Of a DNA stretch of 64,000 nt, positions 38,715-47,269 are shown one piece after another. The translations under genes and the position numbers were made by a program. Positions within the stretch are counted from its first letter, which is position 1. Each line of letters starts with the position of its first letter. Under the pieces are notes generated by a model. That model made no database searches, was not told where the DNA came from, and was given only the letters and a program-made list of their open reading frames with translations. This DNA is from a bacterium SCSIO 12844 (lineage in GTDB: Bacteria; Pseudomonadota; Gammaproteobacteria; Francisellales; Francisellaceae), in NCBI GenBank assembly GCA_024397935.1, contig CP073743.1, positions 248,001 to 312,000 of the forward strand, written 5' to 3'.

Positions 38715-39839
38715 TTCAAAGAAGTTTTGACGTTGCTTTAGAACATAGGACATAGATTGGCAGGCAATCTGATTAATTTCTATATCGCTTAAGCCGATTG
38801 ATCTCATATTATGGATTTGCTGCTCGATTGGTTGTGTACCTGCAGCGACTAAATTTTCATTTTGATAAAGTAACGTTGATGGCTGGAATTGTTTTAAATG
38901 ACGTCCAGCAAGGCGATGACTTTCAATTGAATCAGTCATTAAAAGCATGTTTTCAGCACCAGTGATTTCAACAGTTTTTCTAACAATAGCTAAATCAACA
39001 TGCTCACCATCAAAATTTTGTGCAATTTTCACAAGACCTTTCTGTGCATTTTTGATCATTGTTGCAGGAATAATACCAAGCTTTTCTTCAATGTTATTAA
39101 TATTCCATGATGCTAAATTTAAATTTTCAATATCTTTTTGACGTTGCTCTCTTTCTGCAGTTGTACGCCATGCGTGTTTGAAGTTACGTGGCATATCATT
39201 ATATAAATGATCAGTAACAGTAGGTCCTTGTCCCCATGCTGCTACAGCATCATAAATTTTCTGTAGTGCTTGAGCAGATTGATAAGGATTGTGCTTAACA
39301 AAGTGTCCAGCAGCAGGTAGAACACCACCAGAAAGTAATGTTTCAGCAATCCAAGTGGTATCTTTAGCTGGAAAGTTTACATTGCTATTTTCATGTGGAT
39401 TCAGCTCAGCATCTGGAGAGAATATAACATAAATTAATCCATCTTTGCCACATTCGGCTAGTGCCTGCCATTGCTTTTTCGTTGGATTCCAAACACCTTT
39501 ATGTGGTGTGCCACCATGGCTTGCTAATAAAGGACCTTCTAAGGCAAATCCTTTAATTTGCTTAAAATAGCCTTTTTCTTTGCCTTCAGTAAAAGTTTTT
39601 AATACATCAAAAAAGTTTTCATACTGTTCTGGTAGAAGGTATAAAGTTAAAATTGCTTGTTGTTTACGTTCAGATAAAAGGGCTTCAATATCAGTTAGAT
39701 TAAGTTGATCTAATTCCGTGAAATCATATTGACCAATACCGTGGCAGTGGACATCAATGGGTTGATTGATTGTTAACAAATTCTTTGATCCTATATTTTG
39801 TATCGCATTTATTAATGCCAATATTCCTGATAGTGGCAT
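38697..39839 (-). CDS. NagA-like N-acetylglucosamine-6-phosphate deacetylase
   Basis: This amidohydrolase has HCHG at about 31-34 (the HxH metal motif), LEGPLLASHGGTPHKGVW (the metal-binding Glu), AAGHFVKH, TDHLYNDMPR and LMTDSIES with the catalytic Asp. These are the NagA hallmarks, although the substrate loops are diverged and the N-terminal beta-sandwich is short. It may deacetylate a GlcNAc-6-P-like amino sugar. nagB is not adjacent. The 3' end overlaps the regulator's end by 18 bp, so the two transcripts are antisense to each other there. The DSD1-type gene lies 141 bp upstream on the same strand. Confidence 0.82.
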   Translation of the reverse strand: MPLSGILALINAIQNIGSKNLLTINQPIDVHCHGIGQYDFTELDQLNLTDIEALLSERKQQAILTLYLLPEQYENFFDVLKTFTEGKEKGYFKQIKGFALEGPLLASHGGTPHKGVWNPTKKQWQALAECGKDGLIYVIFSPDAELNPHENSNVNFPAKDTTWIAETLLSGGVLPAAGHFVKHNPYQSAQALQKIYDAVAAWGQGPTVTDHLYNDMPRNFKHAWRTTAEREQRQKDIENLNLASWNINNIEEKLGIIPATMIKNAQKGLVKIAQNFDGEHVDLAIVRKTVEITGAENMLLMTDSIESHRLAGRHLKQFQPSTLLYQNENLVAAGTQPIEQQIHNMRSIGLSDIEINQIACQSMSYVLKQRQNFFELAEVI

Positions 39840-39980
39840 TCTAAACTTTTTTGTGGTTAGTTGTATAGAATATTTTTTATTTTGATTGAAATATTTATTT
39901 TTATTTCAGATTTAAAATTATCAAATTTATTGATCTTTAATCAGAAATAAGTAGAAGTCTGTTTTAATGTATAAATAAGC

Positions 39981-41075
39981 TTATTGACATTTGCCGCGTA
40001 GATTAATTTTCCAGATTTTAGTCACAATGTCATTTTCTGTAACAAAAAGATTGTCATAAAGGTTAATTGTTGGATCACAGTGAGGGACAATCATTTCAAT
40101 TACATCACCTAACTTAGGTAATGATTGACCTGTAATTTTACCGTGCTCATCACCAAAATAATCCCAATCATAATGAAGGTTCGAATGACTGATAATCTGT
40201 GGCGCAGTTGGGTCTTTATAAATAGCTTTTAGTCCGGCATCAACTGTAACGTGGCTATGACAGTTAGCGCTAATAACGCTTGTTAATAATGTCATGGCAT
40301 TTAAAAAATAATCATCTCTATACTCAATATCATAATACTCTTTATCCATAACTGTATAAGAGCCTGGTTGAATTTCAGTTACACTGTCAATTAAACAGTC
40401 AATTTCATAAGTACCAGTACCGGAACCTGTTTGAATGAGGTTCTTAAGGCCAGTGTCTTGTTGGATTTTATTTTTTAATTTGCCAGCCTTTTCTAGTAAT
40501 TGTTTTGAGTTTTCTTGACGTTGAGCATGTTCTTTAATATGTTGAAAATGGCCAGCATAACATTGAATGCCTTTTAAAGTTATAAAGGCTAGTTGATGGG
40601 CTTTTATAGCCAATGTATTTGCCTGATCAAAATTAACACCTGTACGCCCAATGCCCGCATCAATATCAATAATAACATTAATGTTTTTACAAGGTAGCTG
40701 GCTGGCTAATGTATTTAACTTATTTAAGTTATATTCATTATCGCAAACAATAAGGCTATTAGGTGCAAGTAGTAATACTTCTTTTAGTATTTTAAGTTTT
40801 TGCTCAGTAACGATAGGGGATGTAATTAATAAATGATCAATTCCATCTTTAGCCAGTGCAAGTGCCTCAGTAACTTTAGTAACACATATGCCAATGGCAC
40901 CATTAGCTAGTTGTAATTTAGCTATTTCTGAACATTTATGTGTTTTAGCATGGGGGCGGACAGCCTTTTGATGTTTATTTGCAAATGTTTGCATTCGTTT
41001 TATATTGTTGATAAGTTTATATTTATCAATAACAAGGCAAGGTGTATCTAGCTTATTTTTATGTATTCCTATCAT
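39981..41075 (-). CDS. DSD1-family PLP enzyme (D-threonine aldolase/D-serine dehydratase-like)
   Basis: The protein has an alanine-racemase-type N-terminal barrel with the PLP lysine in RPHAKTHK, the phosphate-binding GSGTGTYE, and a C-terminal domain ending VPHCDPTINLYDN with the His/Cys pair that binds zinc in D-serine dehydratases of this family. At 364 residues it is the usual size. It probably acts on a D-amino acid or a 3-hydroxy amino acid. It lies upstream of nagA-like on the same strand; a link with amino-sugar or peptidoglycan breakdown is inferred from position only. Confidence 0.85.
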   Translation of the reverse strand: MIGIHKNKLDTPCLVIDKYKLINNIKRMQTFANKHQKAVRPHAKTHKCSEIAKLQLANGAIGICVTKVTEALALAKDGIDHLLITSPIVTEQKLKILKEVLLLAPNSLIVCDNEYNLNKLNTLASQLPCKNINVIIDIDAGIGRTGVNFDQANTLAIKAHQLAFITLKGIQCYAGHFQHIKEHAQRQENSKQLLEKAGKLKNKIQQDTGLKNLIQTGSGTGTYEIDCLIDSVTEIQPGSYTVMDKEYYDIEYRDDYFLNAMTLLTSVISANCHSHVTVDAGLKAIYKDPTAPQIISHSNLHYDWDYFGDEHGKITGQSLPKLGDVIEMIVPHCDPTINLYDNLFVTENDIVTKIWKINLRGKCQ

Positions 41076-41132
41076 ATTTTGCTACCCAATATTAATAATT
41101 AAAAACATGCTTATTATAGTGCCTAATGGATC

Positions 41133-41780
41133 TTAAGCAAAAACTAAGATTGCCTGAACCATAACACCAAGGATTAAGTCGCTATTACCTAGAATAATAC
41201 GATCAAATTTAGGGTTGTGGGCATTTAAATAGGTGCTGGCACCGAAAGTTAACACTTGTCTAAATAAAGGGTGAGGGTAATTGTCAGGTTTAACAAGTAT
41301 AAAGTCACCATCTTTATAGGCTTTTTTGTTATCAAAAATGATAATACTTTGATTTGGAAAACGTGGCGACATTGCCTCTGTTTGCAATTCAATAGCAAAT
41401 AGCTCGCCATCACTATGGATATCACAGTAGATTTCTTTAATGGGTTTTTGTGGCTTATTTGTTAGCGTATCAACATGATATACTTTGACTAATTGTTGTT
41501 TGCTCTTTATATGATGTAAAGGTGATTCATCATCGACTTTTTGATCAATCATTTCTCCCTGGCCTGTTTTAAGCCATTGCTCATTAACAGTTAATTTTTC
41601 AGCTAAAATGGCATATTTTTTTGCTGGCGGGCAAGTTTCACCATTAATCCATTTACTGGCACCACGATGCGTTAAGCCAATGATTTCAGCTAAGAGTTGG
41701 ATTCTACCACGGTTTTTTGGTGGAAATCCTTTGTAATCAAGTGCTTGATTAAGTCGTTGAGCAAAAGTAGATTTAGTCAT
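41133..41780 (-). CDS. phage-type repressor with inactive S24 domain
   Basis: I choose the ATG at 41780 (215 residues); an in-frame ATG at 41825 adds 15 unusual residues. The N-terminal HTH (residues about 26-66, LAEIIGLTHRGASKWINGE) is of the CI/XRE type. The C-terminal half is S24-like. Where LexA/CI have Ser-Met-x-Pro, this protein has Ala136-Met-Ser-Pro, and the catalytic Lys is Arg174, 38 residues later. It should therefore fold and dimerise like CI but not cleave itself. A perfect 22-bp palindrome and repeated ATAGAA boxes lie just upstream, suggesting autoregulation. No phage genes are nearby. Confidence 0.82.
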   Translation of the reverse strand: MTKSTFAQRLNQALDYKGFPPKNRGRIQLLAEIIGLTHRGASKWINGETCPPAKKYAILAEKLTVNEQWLKTGQGEMIDQKVDDESPLHHIKSKQQLVKVYHVDTLTNKPQKPIKEIYCDIHSDGELFAIELQTEAMSPRFPNQSIIIFDNKKAYKDGDFILVKPDNYPHPLFRQVLTFGASTYLNAHNPKFDRIILGNSDLILGVMVQAILVFA

Positions 41781-41875
41781 AAAAATGTTTGAAAGTTGTA
41801 TATAGACTCTTAAAAATAGAACCATTGGTTGCTTTGTTAATTATTCTAACAAAGGTTTAAATAAATATCTAATAG

Positions 41876-41897
41876 GAATTATTTTTAAAAATAATTC
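41876..41897. promoter_or_regulatory. perfect 22-bp palindrome, probable repressor operator
   Basis: GAATTATTTTT is followed directly by its exact reverse complement. It lies about 95 bp upstream of the repressor ATG (41780). The flanking sequence repeats the motif ATAGAA/TTCTAT (near 41815, 41895 and 41935), as expected of multiple binding sites. The assignment to this repressor is inference. Confidence 0.6.
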
Positions 41898-41988
41898 TAT
41901 TTTTAATTGACTTGTAGCGTGATAAAGCGTATAAATAGAATTAAATCTGAACTATTTAAAAAACTTAGGTAAAATTGATTACAGTTTT

Positions 41989-42054
41989 GGAAAAAAGAGT
42001 CAACAAAGTTAATTGTCTAGTCTCTAATCTCTCTTAATGTTGATTCTTTCTTCC
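41989..42054. other. long imperfect dyad in the repressor-hisS gap
   Basis: The arm GGAAAAAAGAGTCAACA(AAG)TTAA at 41989-42012 is nearly the reverse complement of TTAATGTTGATTCTTTCTTCC at 42034-42054, enclosing a pyrimidine-rich centre (GTCTAGTCTCTAATCTCTC). The stem would be about 20 bp with two mismatches and a three-base bulge. It is not followed by a T tract on the plus strand. It may be an operator array, a small RNA or a cruciform-prone site. Confidence 0.5.
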
Positions 42055-42125
42055 AACAATTATAAGTTAAAAATATAGATTTGAAATAAACTGAATTGAG
42101 TGAATAAAATTCGGGGGTTGCATAT

Positions 42126-42162
42126 TTAAATAAACTTAAGCTTTTTGCTTAAGTTTATTTAA
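42126..42162. terminator. perfect 16-bp inverted repeat across the hisS stop codon
   Basis: TTAAATAAACTTAAGC and its exact reverse complement flank a five-base TTTTT. On the hisS (minus) strand the loop is AAAAA, and the arms cover the last codons and stop of hisS. It is followed by TTTAAATATG rather than a strong T tract, so it may act as an RNA 3'-end stabiliser or weak bidirectional terminator. Confidence 0.55.
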
Positions 42163-43524
42163 TATCTTAATTAAGTAATCTTCTCCTTTAATTGTTAGCT
42201 GAAGCTTTCCTTCTTGAATTAATTTATTTCTAGCTTCTTTACTTGTAGCTTTATCGCCTTTTATAATTTCATTGGCAATAATAGACTGAGCTTTAGTCGT
42301 TAAAGGCTTAAGTTCAATACTATCATTAATTAGTTCATTTTCACCAATGATGATAGCAAAATTAGCATTTGCTTTATCTGCTTGTTTAAATTGTGATTTA
42401 AAGCTACCACCTGATAAATTAACCTCAATAAGCATATCAGGTAATGCACTACGTATAGTTTCAGCTAATTTTAATGCTTGATACTGTGCTTGTTTATTAC
42501 TATGAACAAAATAAATAAATGGTTGCAAACTAAGATGTGGGAATAAGTCTAGCTGTTTAAGTAAGATAAGAATTCGCTCAAAGCCTAATGCAAAGCCAAA
42601 TGCTGGTGTATCTGGACCCCCTAACTGTTTGACCAAACTATCATAACGACCGCCAGCACAGATCGTGCCTTGTGCACCGAGTTGCTCGGTTACCCACTCA
42701 AAAACAGTATGTGAATAATAATCAATACCTCTGACAAGGTAGGGGTTAACTTTGTAGGGGATATCAAGTGCTTTTAACTGGCTACAGAGTGCTTCAAAGC
42801 GTTCCTTTGATTCGTCATCAACATGGTCAATTAATTTAGGTGCATCATCAATTAATTGACGCATTTGACTATTTTTACTATCCAATATTCGTAATGGGTT
42901 TTTATATAATCGTCTTTTGCTGTCATCATCGAGTTGCTCAATATGCGTTTCAAAGTATGCTATGAGTTTTGATTTATATAGTTCGCGAGACTGATTAGAA
43001 CCTAAATTATTTAACTCTAAGATAACACTTTTAGCTAAGCCCAATTGTTGCCAAAATCGCCATGTCATGATTAAAGTTTCTATTTCAATTGCTTCATCAC
43101 TATAACCTAATGCTTCTACACCTAATTGGTAAAATTGACGATAGCGTCCTTTCTGTGGGCGTTCATGTCGATACATAGGGCCACTATACCAAAGTTTTTG
43201 TTTTTGCCCACGTAACATATTATGTTCAATGACCGCTCTGACGCAACTGGCAGTACCTTCAGGGCGTAAGGTTAGACTTTCATTATTTCTGTCTTTAAAG
43301 TCATAAGTTTCTTTTTCAACGATGTCAGTAACTTCACCAACACTTCTGTGGAAAAGTTCACTTTTCTCTAATAGAGGTGTGCGAATTTCACAATAGCCAT
43401 ATTGTTTAAGTATTTTAGAAAAAATGTTCTCGACATATTGCCACTGATTAGATGATCCAGTATCACCATTTTCAAATGGTAAAACATCATTCATACCACG
43501 AATGGATTGAATTTTTTTATTCAT
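42136..43524 (-). CDS. hisS: histidyl-tRNA synthetase
   Basis: Class II synthetase charging tRNA-His. Motif 2 appears as TLRPEGTASCVRAVIEHN, GPMYRHERPQKGRYRQFYQLG follows, and the histidine-specific loops VRGIDYYSHTVFEWV and AGGRYDSLVKQLGG are present; the C-terminal anticodon domain contains the FAIIIGENEL strand. It is 462 residues against 424 in E. coli because of a Lys-rich C-terminal extension. Its 3' end carries a long perfect hairpin (42126-42162). Confidence 0.97.
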   Translation of the reverse strand: MNKKIQSIRGMNDVLPFENGDTGSSNQWQYVENIFSKILKQYGYCEIRTPLLEKSELFHRSVGEVTDIVEKETYDFKDRNNESLTLRPEGTASCVRAVIEHNMLRGQKQKLWYSGPMYRHERPQKGRYRQFYQLGVEALGYSDEAIEIETLIMTWRFWQQLGLAKSVILELNNLGSNQSRELYKSKLIAYFETHIEQLDDDSKRRLYKNPLRILDSKNSQMRQLIDDAPKLIDHVDDESKERFEALCSQLKALDIPYKVNPYLVRGIDYYSHTVFEWVTEQLGAQGTICAGGRYDSLVKQLGGPDTPAFGFALGFERILILLKQLDLFPHLSLQPFIYFVHSNKQAQYQALKLAETIRSALPDMLIEVNLSGGSFKSQFKQADKANANFAIIIGENELINDSIELKPLTTKAQSIIANEIIKGDKATSKEARNKLIQEGKLQLTIKGEDYLIKILNKLKQKA

Positions 43525-43591
43525 AGGTTTAGCTTATATTTAATTTATATTACTTTCAAACGAAGCGTTTATTGTAAAGCTATATACCTAT

Positions 43592-44596
43592 TTAGGTAAA
43601 GCCTTTTAAGAATGCTTGCAGATAATAGCTAATTAAAGTTGCAATGATAACAAGTAAACCACCGATTAAAGTTAAAATAATACGATCTAATGCAAGGGTA
43701 TTATGATACTGTCCTAATAAATGTGTAAAGCTTAATACAAAGAGCTCAATACATAAAGTTCTTGCAATATAAGAAAAGCCTAAGGCAAAGATTAAAAATA
43801 ATAAGACAACTAAAAATGCTAAGTTTAGCCAAAAATTGCTAGGCATTATATAAGTCATAATAATTACAATGGCAAGTGCGCCAAAGGCATTAACACCGAT
43901 ACGTATAAGAGAAGTCTGTATGGTTTTACTTTTAGAGCCTTGAATGACGACTAAAATAGTTAATCCAATCCAGTATAAATGTTCAATGTTTGTATGGTAT
44001 TTTAATAAAAGCATCATCATCCAGCCCATTACTAAAGCAATTCCAGCAATCGCTGCGGATAACAGTTTAGTCTGAAAATTTAATACTTCTGATTTGTAAT
44101 TTTGATAACTTTGATTAATAATTCTTTGATCAAAAAGCCAATAAAAAGCGATAAATAAAGGTAAAAAAATAAGACTGTATAGACTATAGTGAAGTGCACT
44201 ATTTAGATTAAATGCAAGTGCATTAAAAATTAAAAACATTAAAGCGCCAGTAACTAAAACTGCTGTATTTTCTTTTGTTTGAGGGAGTAAAAACGCCAAG
44301 ATGGCATAAATAATAATTAAGGGTTGGCTATAAGTTGGTAAATAATAGCCAACTAATCCACCACAGATAATAGATAAAATTACAATAATGCTACTTAATA
44401 ATAAAAAAGCTGGATGCTTTATTTGAGGTGAAAATGTAGCCGCACAAGACATAACTGCAATATTAAACATAATCAGTAGGCTATTTTGATCAATGCCCAT
44501 AACGGCAAATATGCTTGTTATGATTAAACAAAATAGTGTGATTTTAATTGCTTCAAAAATAAAAGCTAAATAGTTAGGCAATGTTTGGCTATCCAT
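43592..44596 (-). CDS. FUSC/aromatic-acid-exporter-like membrane protein
   Basis: About ten hydrophobic segments with almost no soluble domain. The pattern of two repeated blocks of membrane helices and the short LPQTKENTAVLVTGALMF and VIQGSKSKTIQTSLIRIGVNAFGAL motifs suggest the FUSC/aromatic acid exporter fold, as in DUF2955-type proteins. Such proteins export aromatic acids or other compounds. A second FUSC-like protein is at 54954-55478. The gene is in the gap between hisS and gltA, with no partner (membrane fusion protein) adjacent. Confidence 0.7.
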   Translation of the reverse strand: MDSQTLPNYLAFIFEAIKITLFCLIITSIFAVMGIDQNSLLIMFNIAVMSCAATFSPQIKHPAFLLLSSIIVILSIICGGLVGYYLPTYSQPLIIIYAILAFLLPQTKENTAVLVTGALMFLIFNALAFNLNSALHYSLYSLIFLPLFIAFYWLFDQRIINQSYQNYKSEVLNFQTKLLSAAIAGIALVMGWMMMLLLKYHTNIEHLYWIGLTILVVIQGSKSKTIQTSLIRIGVNAFGALAIVIIMTYIMPSNFWLNLAFLVVLLFLIFALGFSYIARTLCIELFVLSFTHLLGQYHNTLALDRIILTLIGGLLVIIATLISYYLQAFLKGFT

Positions 44597-44719
44597 AAAT
44601 TAAAAAGTTTTAATGAAGTATTAGTATGGTTAAAATATCATATAATAATAATTGTAGAAACGCGACTTATCGCATTTAAAAATAATAGTAGATTAAGATG
44701 TAAAATGATAGAAAACGTA

Positions 44720-46009
44720 CTAACGTTGATTCATATCAACAAATTCACGTTCACTATGACCAGTATATAGCTGGCGAGGTCGATTTAAACGTTTATTAGG
44801 ATCTGCAACCATTTCCATCCAGTGCGAAATCCAGCCAACGGTACGAGCTAGTGCAAAAATGACGGTAAATAAACTGGTTGGGATGCCAATTGCCTGAAGA
44901 ATAATCCCCGAATAAAAATCAACATTAGGATATAGTTTGCGTTCAACAAAATAAGGATCTTCTAATGCGATTTGTTCTAATCGTTTTGCAATTTTCAATA
45001 GTTGATTATCACTGTCACCTAATTGAGCTAATACCTCATCACAAGTCTCTTTCATTACCTTAGCGCGTGGGTCAAAGTTTTTATAGACACGATGGCCAAA
45101 GCCCATTAGACGGAATGGATCATCTTTATCTTTAGCTTTAGCAACAAATTTATCAATGTTTTCAACTGAGCCAATTTCATTGAGCATGCGAATAACAGCT
45201 TCATTAGCGCCACCATGTAATGGACCCCATAGTGCTGAGATACCAGAAGATATACAAGCAAATGGATTAGCGCCTGTTGAACCAGCTAAGCGGACAGTTG
45301 AAGTTGATGCATTTTGCTCATGATCAGCATGTAAAATAAAAATACGATCAAGAGCTTTAACATGAACTGGGTTAGGTGTGTATGTTTCGCAAGGTGTTGC
45401 GAACATCATATATAGGAAGTTTGCAGTATAATTTAGGTCATTTCTTGGGTACATAAATGGTTGCCCAATACTGTGCTTATAACACATAGCAGCAATTGTT
45501 GGTACTTTTGCGATTAAACGATAGGCTGATATAAGACGGCTATCTGAATCGTTAATGTCTAAATTATCATGATAAAATGCACTTAATGCACCGATTACGC
45601 CAACCATAACGGCCATTGGGTGAGCATCACGCCTAAAGCCTCTAAAAAAGTGCACGAGTTGTTCATGTACCATCGTGTGGTATTTGATATTATGTACAAA
45701 ATCATCATATTGTGCTTTATCAGGTAGTTCACCATGAATTAATAAATAACAAACTTCCATAAAATCAGCATTATTTGCTAATTGTGCAATTGGATAGCCT
45801 CGGTGCAGTAAAATACCATTGCCACCATCGATATAAGTAATTTTAGACTCACAAGAAGCAGTAGACATAAAGCCTGGGTCATAGGTAAATTTGCCAGATT
45901 TAACCAGTGATGATACGTCAATTGTTGCTGGGCCTTCTGTGCCTTCATGGACAGGGAGTTCTATTTCGTAGTTGTCTTCATCAATGCTAAGACGAGCCTT
46001 TTTAGCCAT
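44720..46009 (-). CDS. gltA: citrate synthase (type II)
   Basis: GltA condenses acetyl-CoA with oxaloacetate. The conserved [15 protein letters not shown] and [15 protein letters not shown] (active-site His) and the catalytic-Asp region around [15 protein letters not shown] are all present. At 429 residues it is the hexameric NADH-sensitive type of gammaproteobacteria. An AGGAGG ribosome site precedes the ATG. It is divergent from sdhCDAB-sucAB across a 521-bp gap, the usual TCA arrangement. Confidence 0.98.
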   Translation of the reverse strand: MAKKARLSIDEDNYEIELPVHEGTEGPATIDVSSLVKSGKFTYDPGFMSTASCESKITYIDGGNGILLHRGYPIAQLANNADFMEVCYLLIHGELPDKAQYDDFVHNIKYHTMVHEQLVHFFRGFRRDAHPMAVMVGVIGALSAFYHDNLDINDSDSRLISAYRLIAKVPTIAAMCYKHSIGQPFMYPRNDLNYTANFLYMMFATPCETYTPNPVHVKALDRIFILHADHEQNASTSTVRLAGSTGANPFACISSGISALWGPLHGGANEAVIRMLNEIGSVENIDKFVAKAKDKDDPFRLMGFGHRVYKNFDPRAKVMKETCDEVLAQLGDSDNQLLKIAKRLEQIALEDPYFVERKLYPNVDFYSGIILQAIGIPTSLFTVIFALARTVGWISHWMEMVADPNKRLNRPRQLYTGHSEREFVDMNQR

Positions 46010-46530
46010 AATTAAACCTCCTAAAGAGTTGGATTGTCATTGAGTAACGCAAAATGATTAACGCAAGAATTAAGAAAATTGCGTCTATGGCTTGGTGCGT
46101 TGCAATAGTATTAAACAAAATCCCCTGAAATGTCAAATGAGCATTGCAGCTGCATAATAATTTTTTAAAATTTATTTATTTATTGATGTGTCAAAAATTA
46201 CGCTTAAGCCTTTAAGCCTTTAAGCCATTATCTATACTTTGTTAATTAGAAAATTTAATCTATTGATTAGTAGAACTTAATATAGAAAATAATAAAATAT
46301 GATGGAGGTCTAGAATTTTGATCGAGAATTTTAGTTTGTTATACCTCTGATTTTTAAATAATTAGTCTATGGTGACTACCACTATAATAAAATTGACAGT
46401 CACCCCTTGACAAGTTTTATTGATTGATCGATTCTGTAATGTCAAAAAGTCACGCTTGGGGGTGGTGATTATAGGGTTATGTGCTAGAATAAGCACAGCC
46501 TTAATCATCAACTTTATAGGAGTGACGTAA
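46010..46530. promoter_or_regulatory. 521-bp divergent control region between gltA and sdhC
   Basis: Coding-free and AT-rich. Three tandem copies of an 8-bp unit (C/TTTAAGCC) lie at 46203-46226. A perfect 7-bp inverted repeat (GGTGACT/AGTCACC) spans 46371-46404 with a TATAAT inside. Two TTGACA hexamers stand at 46393 and 46407. A TGTGCT/AGCACA dyad with an extended -10 (TGCTAGAAT) lies near 46480, within 50 bp of sdhC. These look like overlapping promoters and operators for the TCA operon; no ArcA or CRP box could be named. Confidence 0.6.
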
Positions 46531-46914
46531 GTGGAAAATAAAGGCCCGCGTAATATCGGCTTATCGTCGATTATCCACTATCGCTTTCCAGTAACAGCGA
46601 TTAGTTCGATACTTCATCGAATCAGTGGTATTTTACTGTTCTTGTTTGTCCCATTTGTTATTTGGGTTTTGGATATTTCCTTAAGGGATTTGTCATCATT
46701 TAACCAAATTAAAACCTGTTTAAGTGGCTGGCCAAGCTTTTTTATTTGGTTATTTATCTCGTCACTTGCTTATCATTTATTTGCAGGTGTTCGTCACTTG
46801 CTGATGGATATCGGTCTTGGTGAGCATAAAGTATCAGGTCGAGTCGGCTCTTATATTGTGATTGTGTTAGGTGTCTTATTTGCAATTATTTTTGGGGTGT
46901 GTTTATGGGCTTAA
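46531..46914 (+). CDS. sdhC: succinate dehydrogenase cytochrome b556 subunit
   Basis: Membrane anchor with three helices. The start is a GTG at 46531, with an AGGAG site about 12 bases upstream. The N-terminal GPRNIGLSSIIHYRFPVTAISSILHR and the haem-ligand region YHLFAGVRHLLMDIG are typical SdhC. It overlaps sdhD by 10 bp. Confidence 0.95.
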   Translation: MENKGPRNIGLSSIIHYRFPVTAISSILHRISGILLFLFVPFVIWVLDISLRDLSSFNQIKTCLSGWPSFFIWLFISSLAYHLFAGVRHLLMDIGLGEHKVSGRVGSYIVIVLGVLFAIIFGVCLWA

Positions 46915-47258
46915 ATACGGTAACTTCTTTATCAAGAAGTGGATTAAAGGATTGGTATATTCAACGCTTAAGTGCATTAGTTTTATTAGCATATATACTA
47001 TTTTTAGTTGGTTTTAGCTTATGCCATTATCATGATGGTGTTAGTTTTTATCAGTGGCACGCCTTATTTGCATCTCACTGGATGAAAGTATTTACATTAC
47101 TTGCAGTGATCAGTTTAATTGCACATGCTTGGGTCGGTATTTGGACAATATTAACGGATTACGTCCATTGTGCGTTAATCATGGGCGTTGTTCAAAGTTT
47201 ATTGATTTTAGCATACATAGCAACGCTTGCATGGGTCGTTATTGTTTTATGGTTTTAA
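46905..47258 (+). CDS. sdhD: succinate dehydrogenase membrane anchor subunit
   Basis: Three-helix haem anchor, 117 residues from the ATG at 46905, overlapping the sdhC stop; a GTG at 46899 would add two residues. The segment LKDWYIQRLSALVLLAYILF and the histidine in LIAHAWVGIWTILTDYV are the SdhD hallmarks. Together with SdhC it holds haem b and the quinone site. Confidence 0.95.
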   Translation: MGLNTVTSLSRSGLKDWYIQRLSALVLLAYILFLVGFSLCHYHDGVSFYQWHALFASHWMKVFTLLAVISLIAHAWVGIWTILTDYVHCALIMGVVQSLLILAYIATLAWVVIVLWF

Positions 47259-47269
47259 AGGTGATGTAG

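Noticed and set aside
41133-42162. Prophage remnant around the CI-like repressor
   Set aside because: No integrase, structural gene, att repeat or tRNA target is adjacent; both flanks are housekeeping genes.
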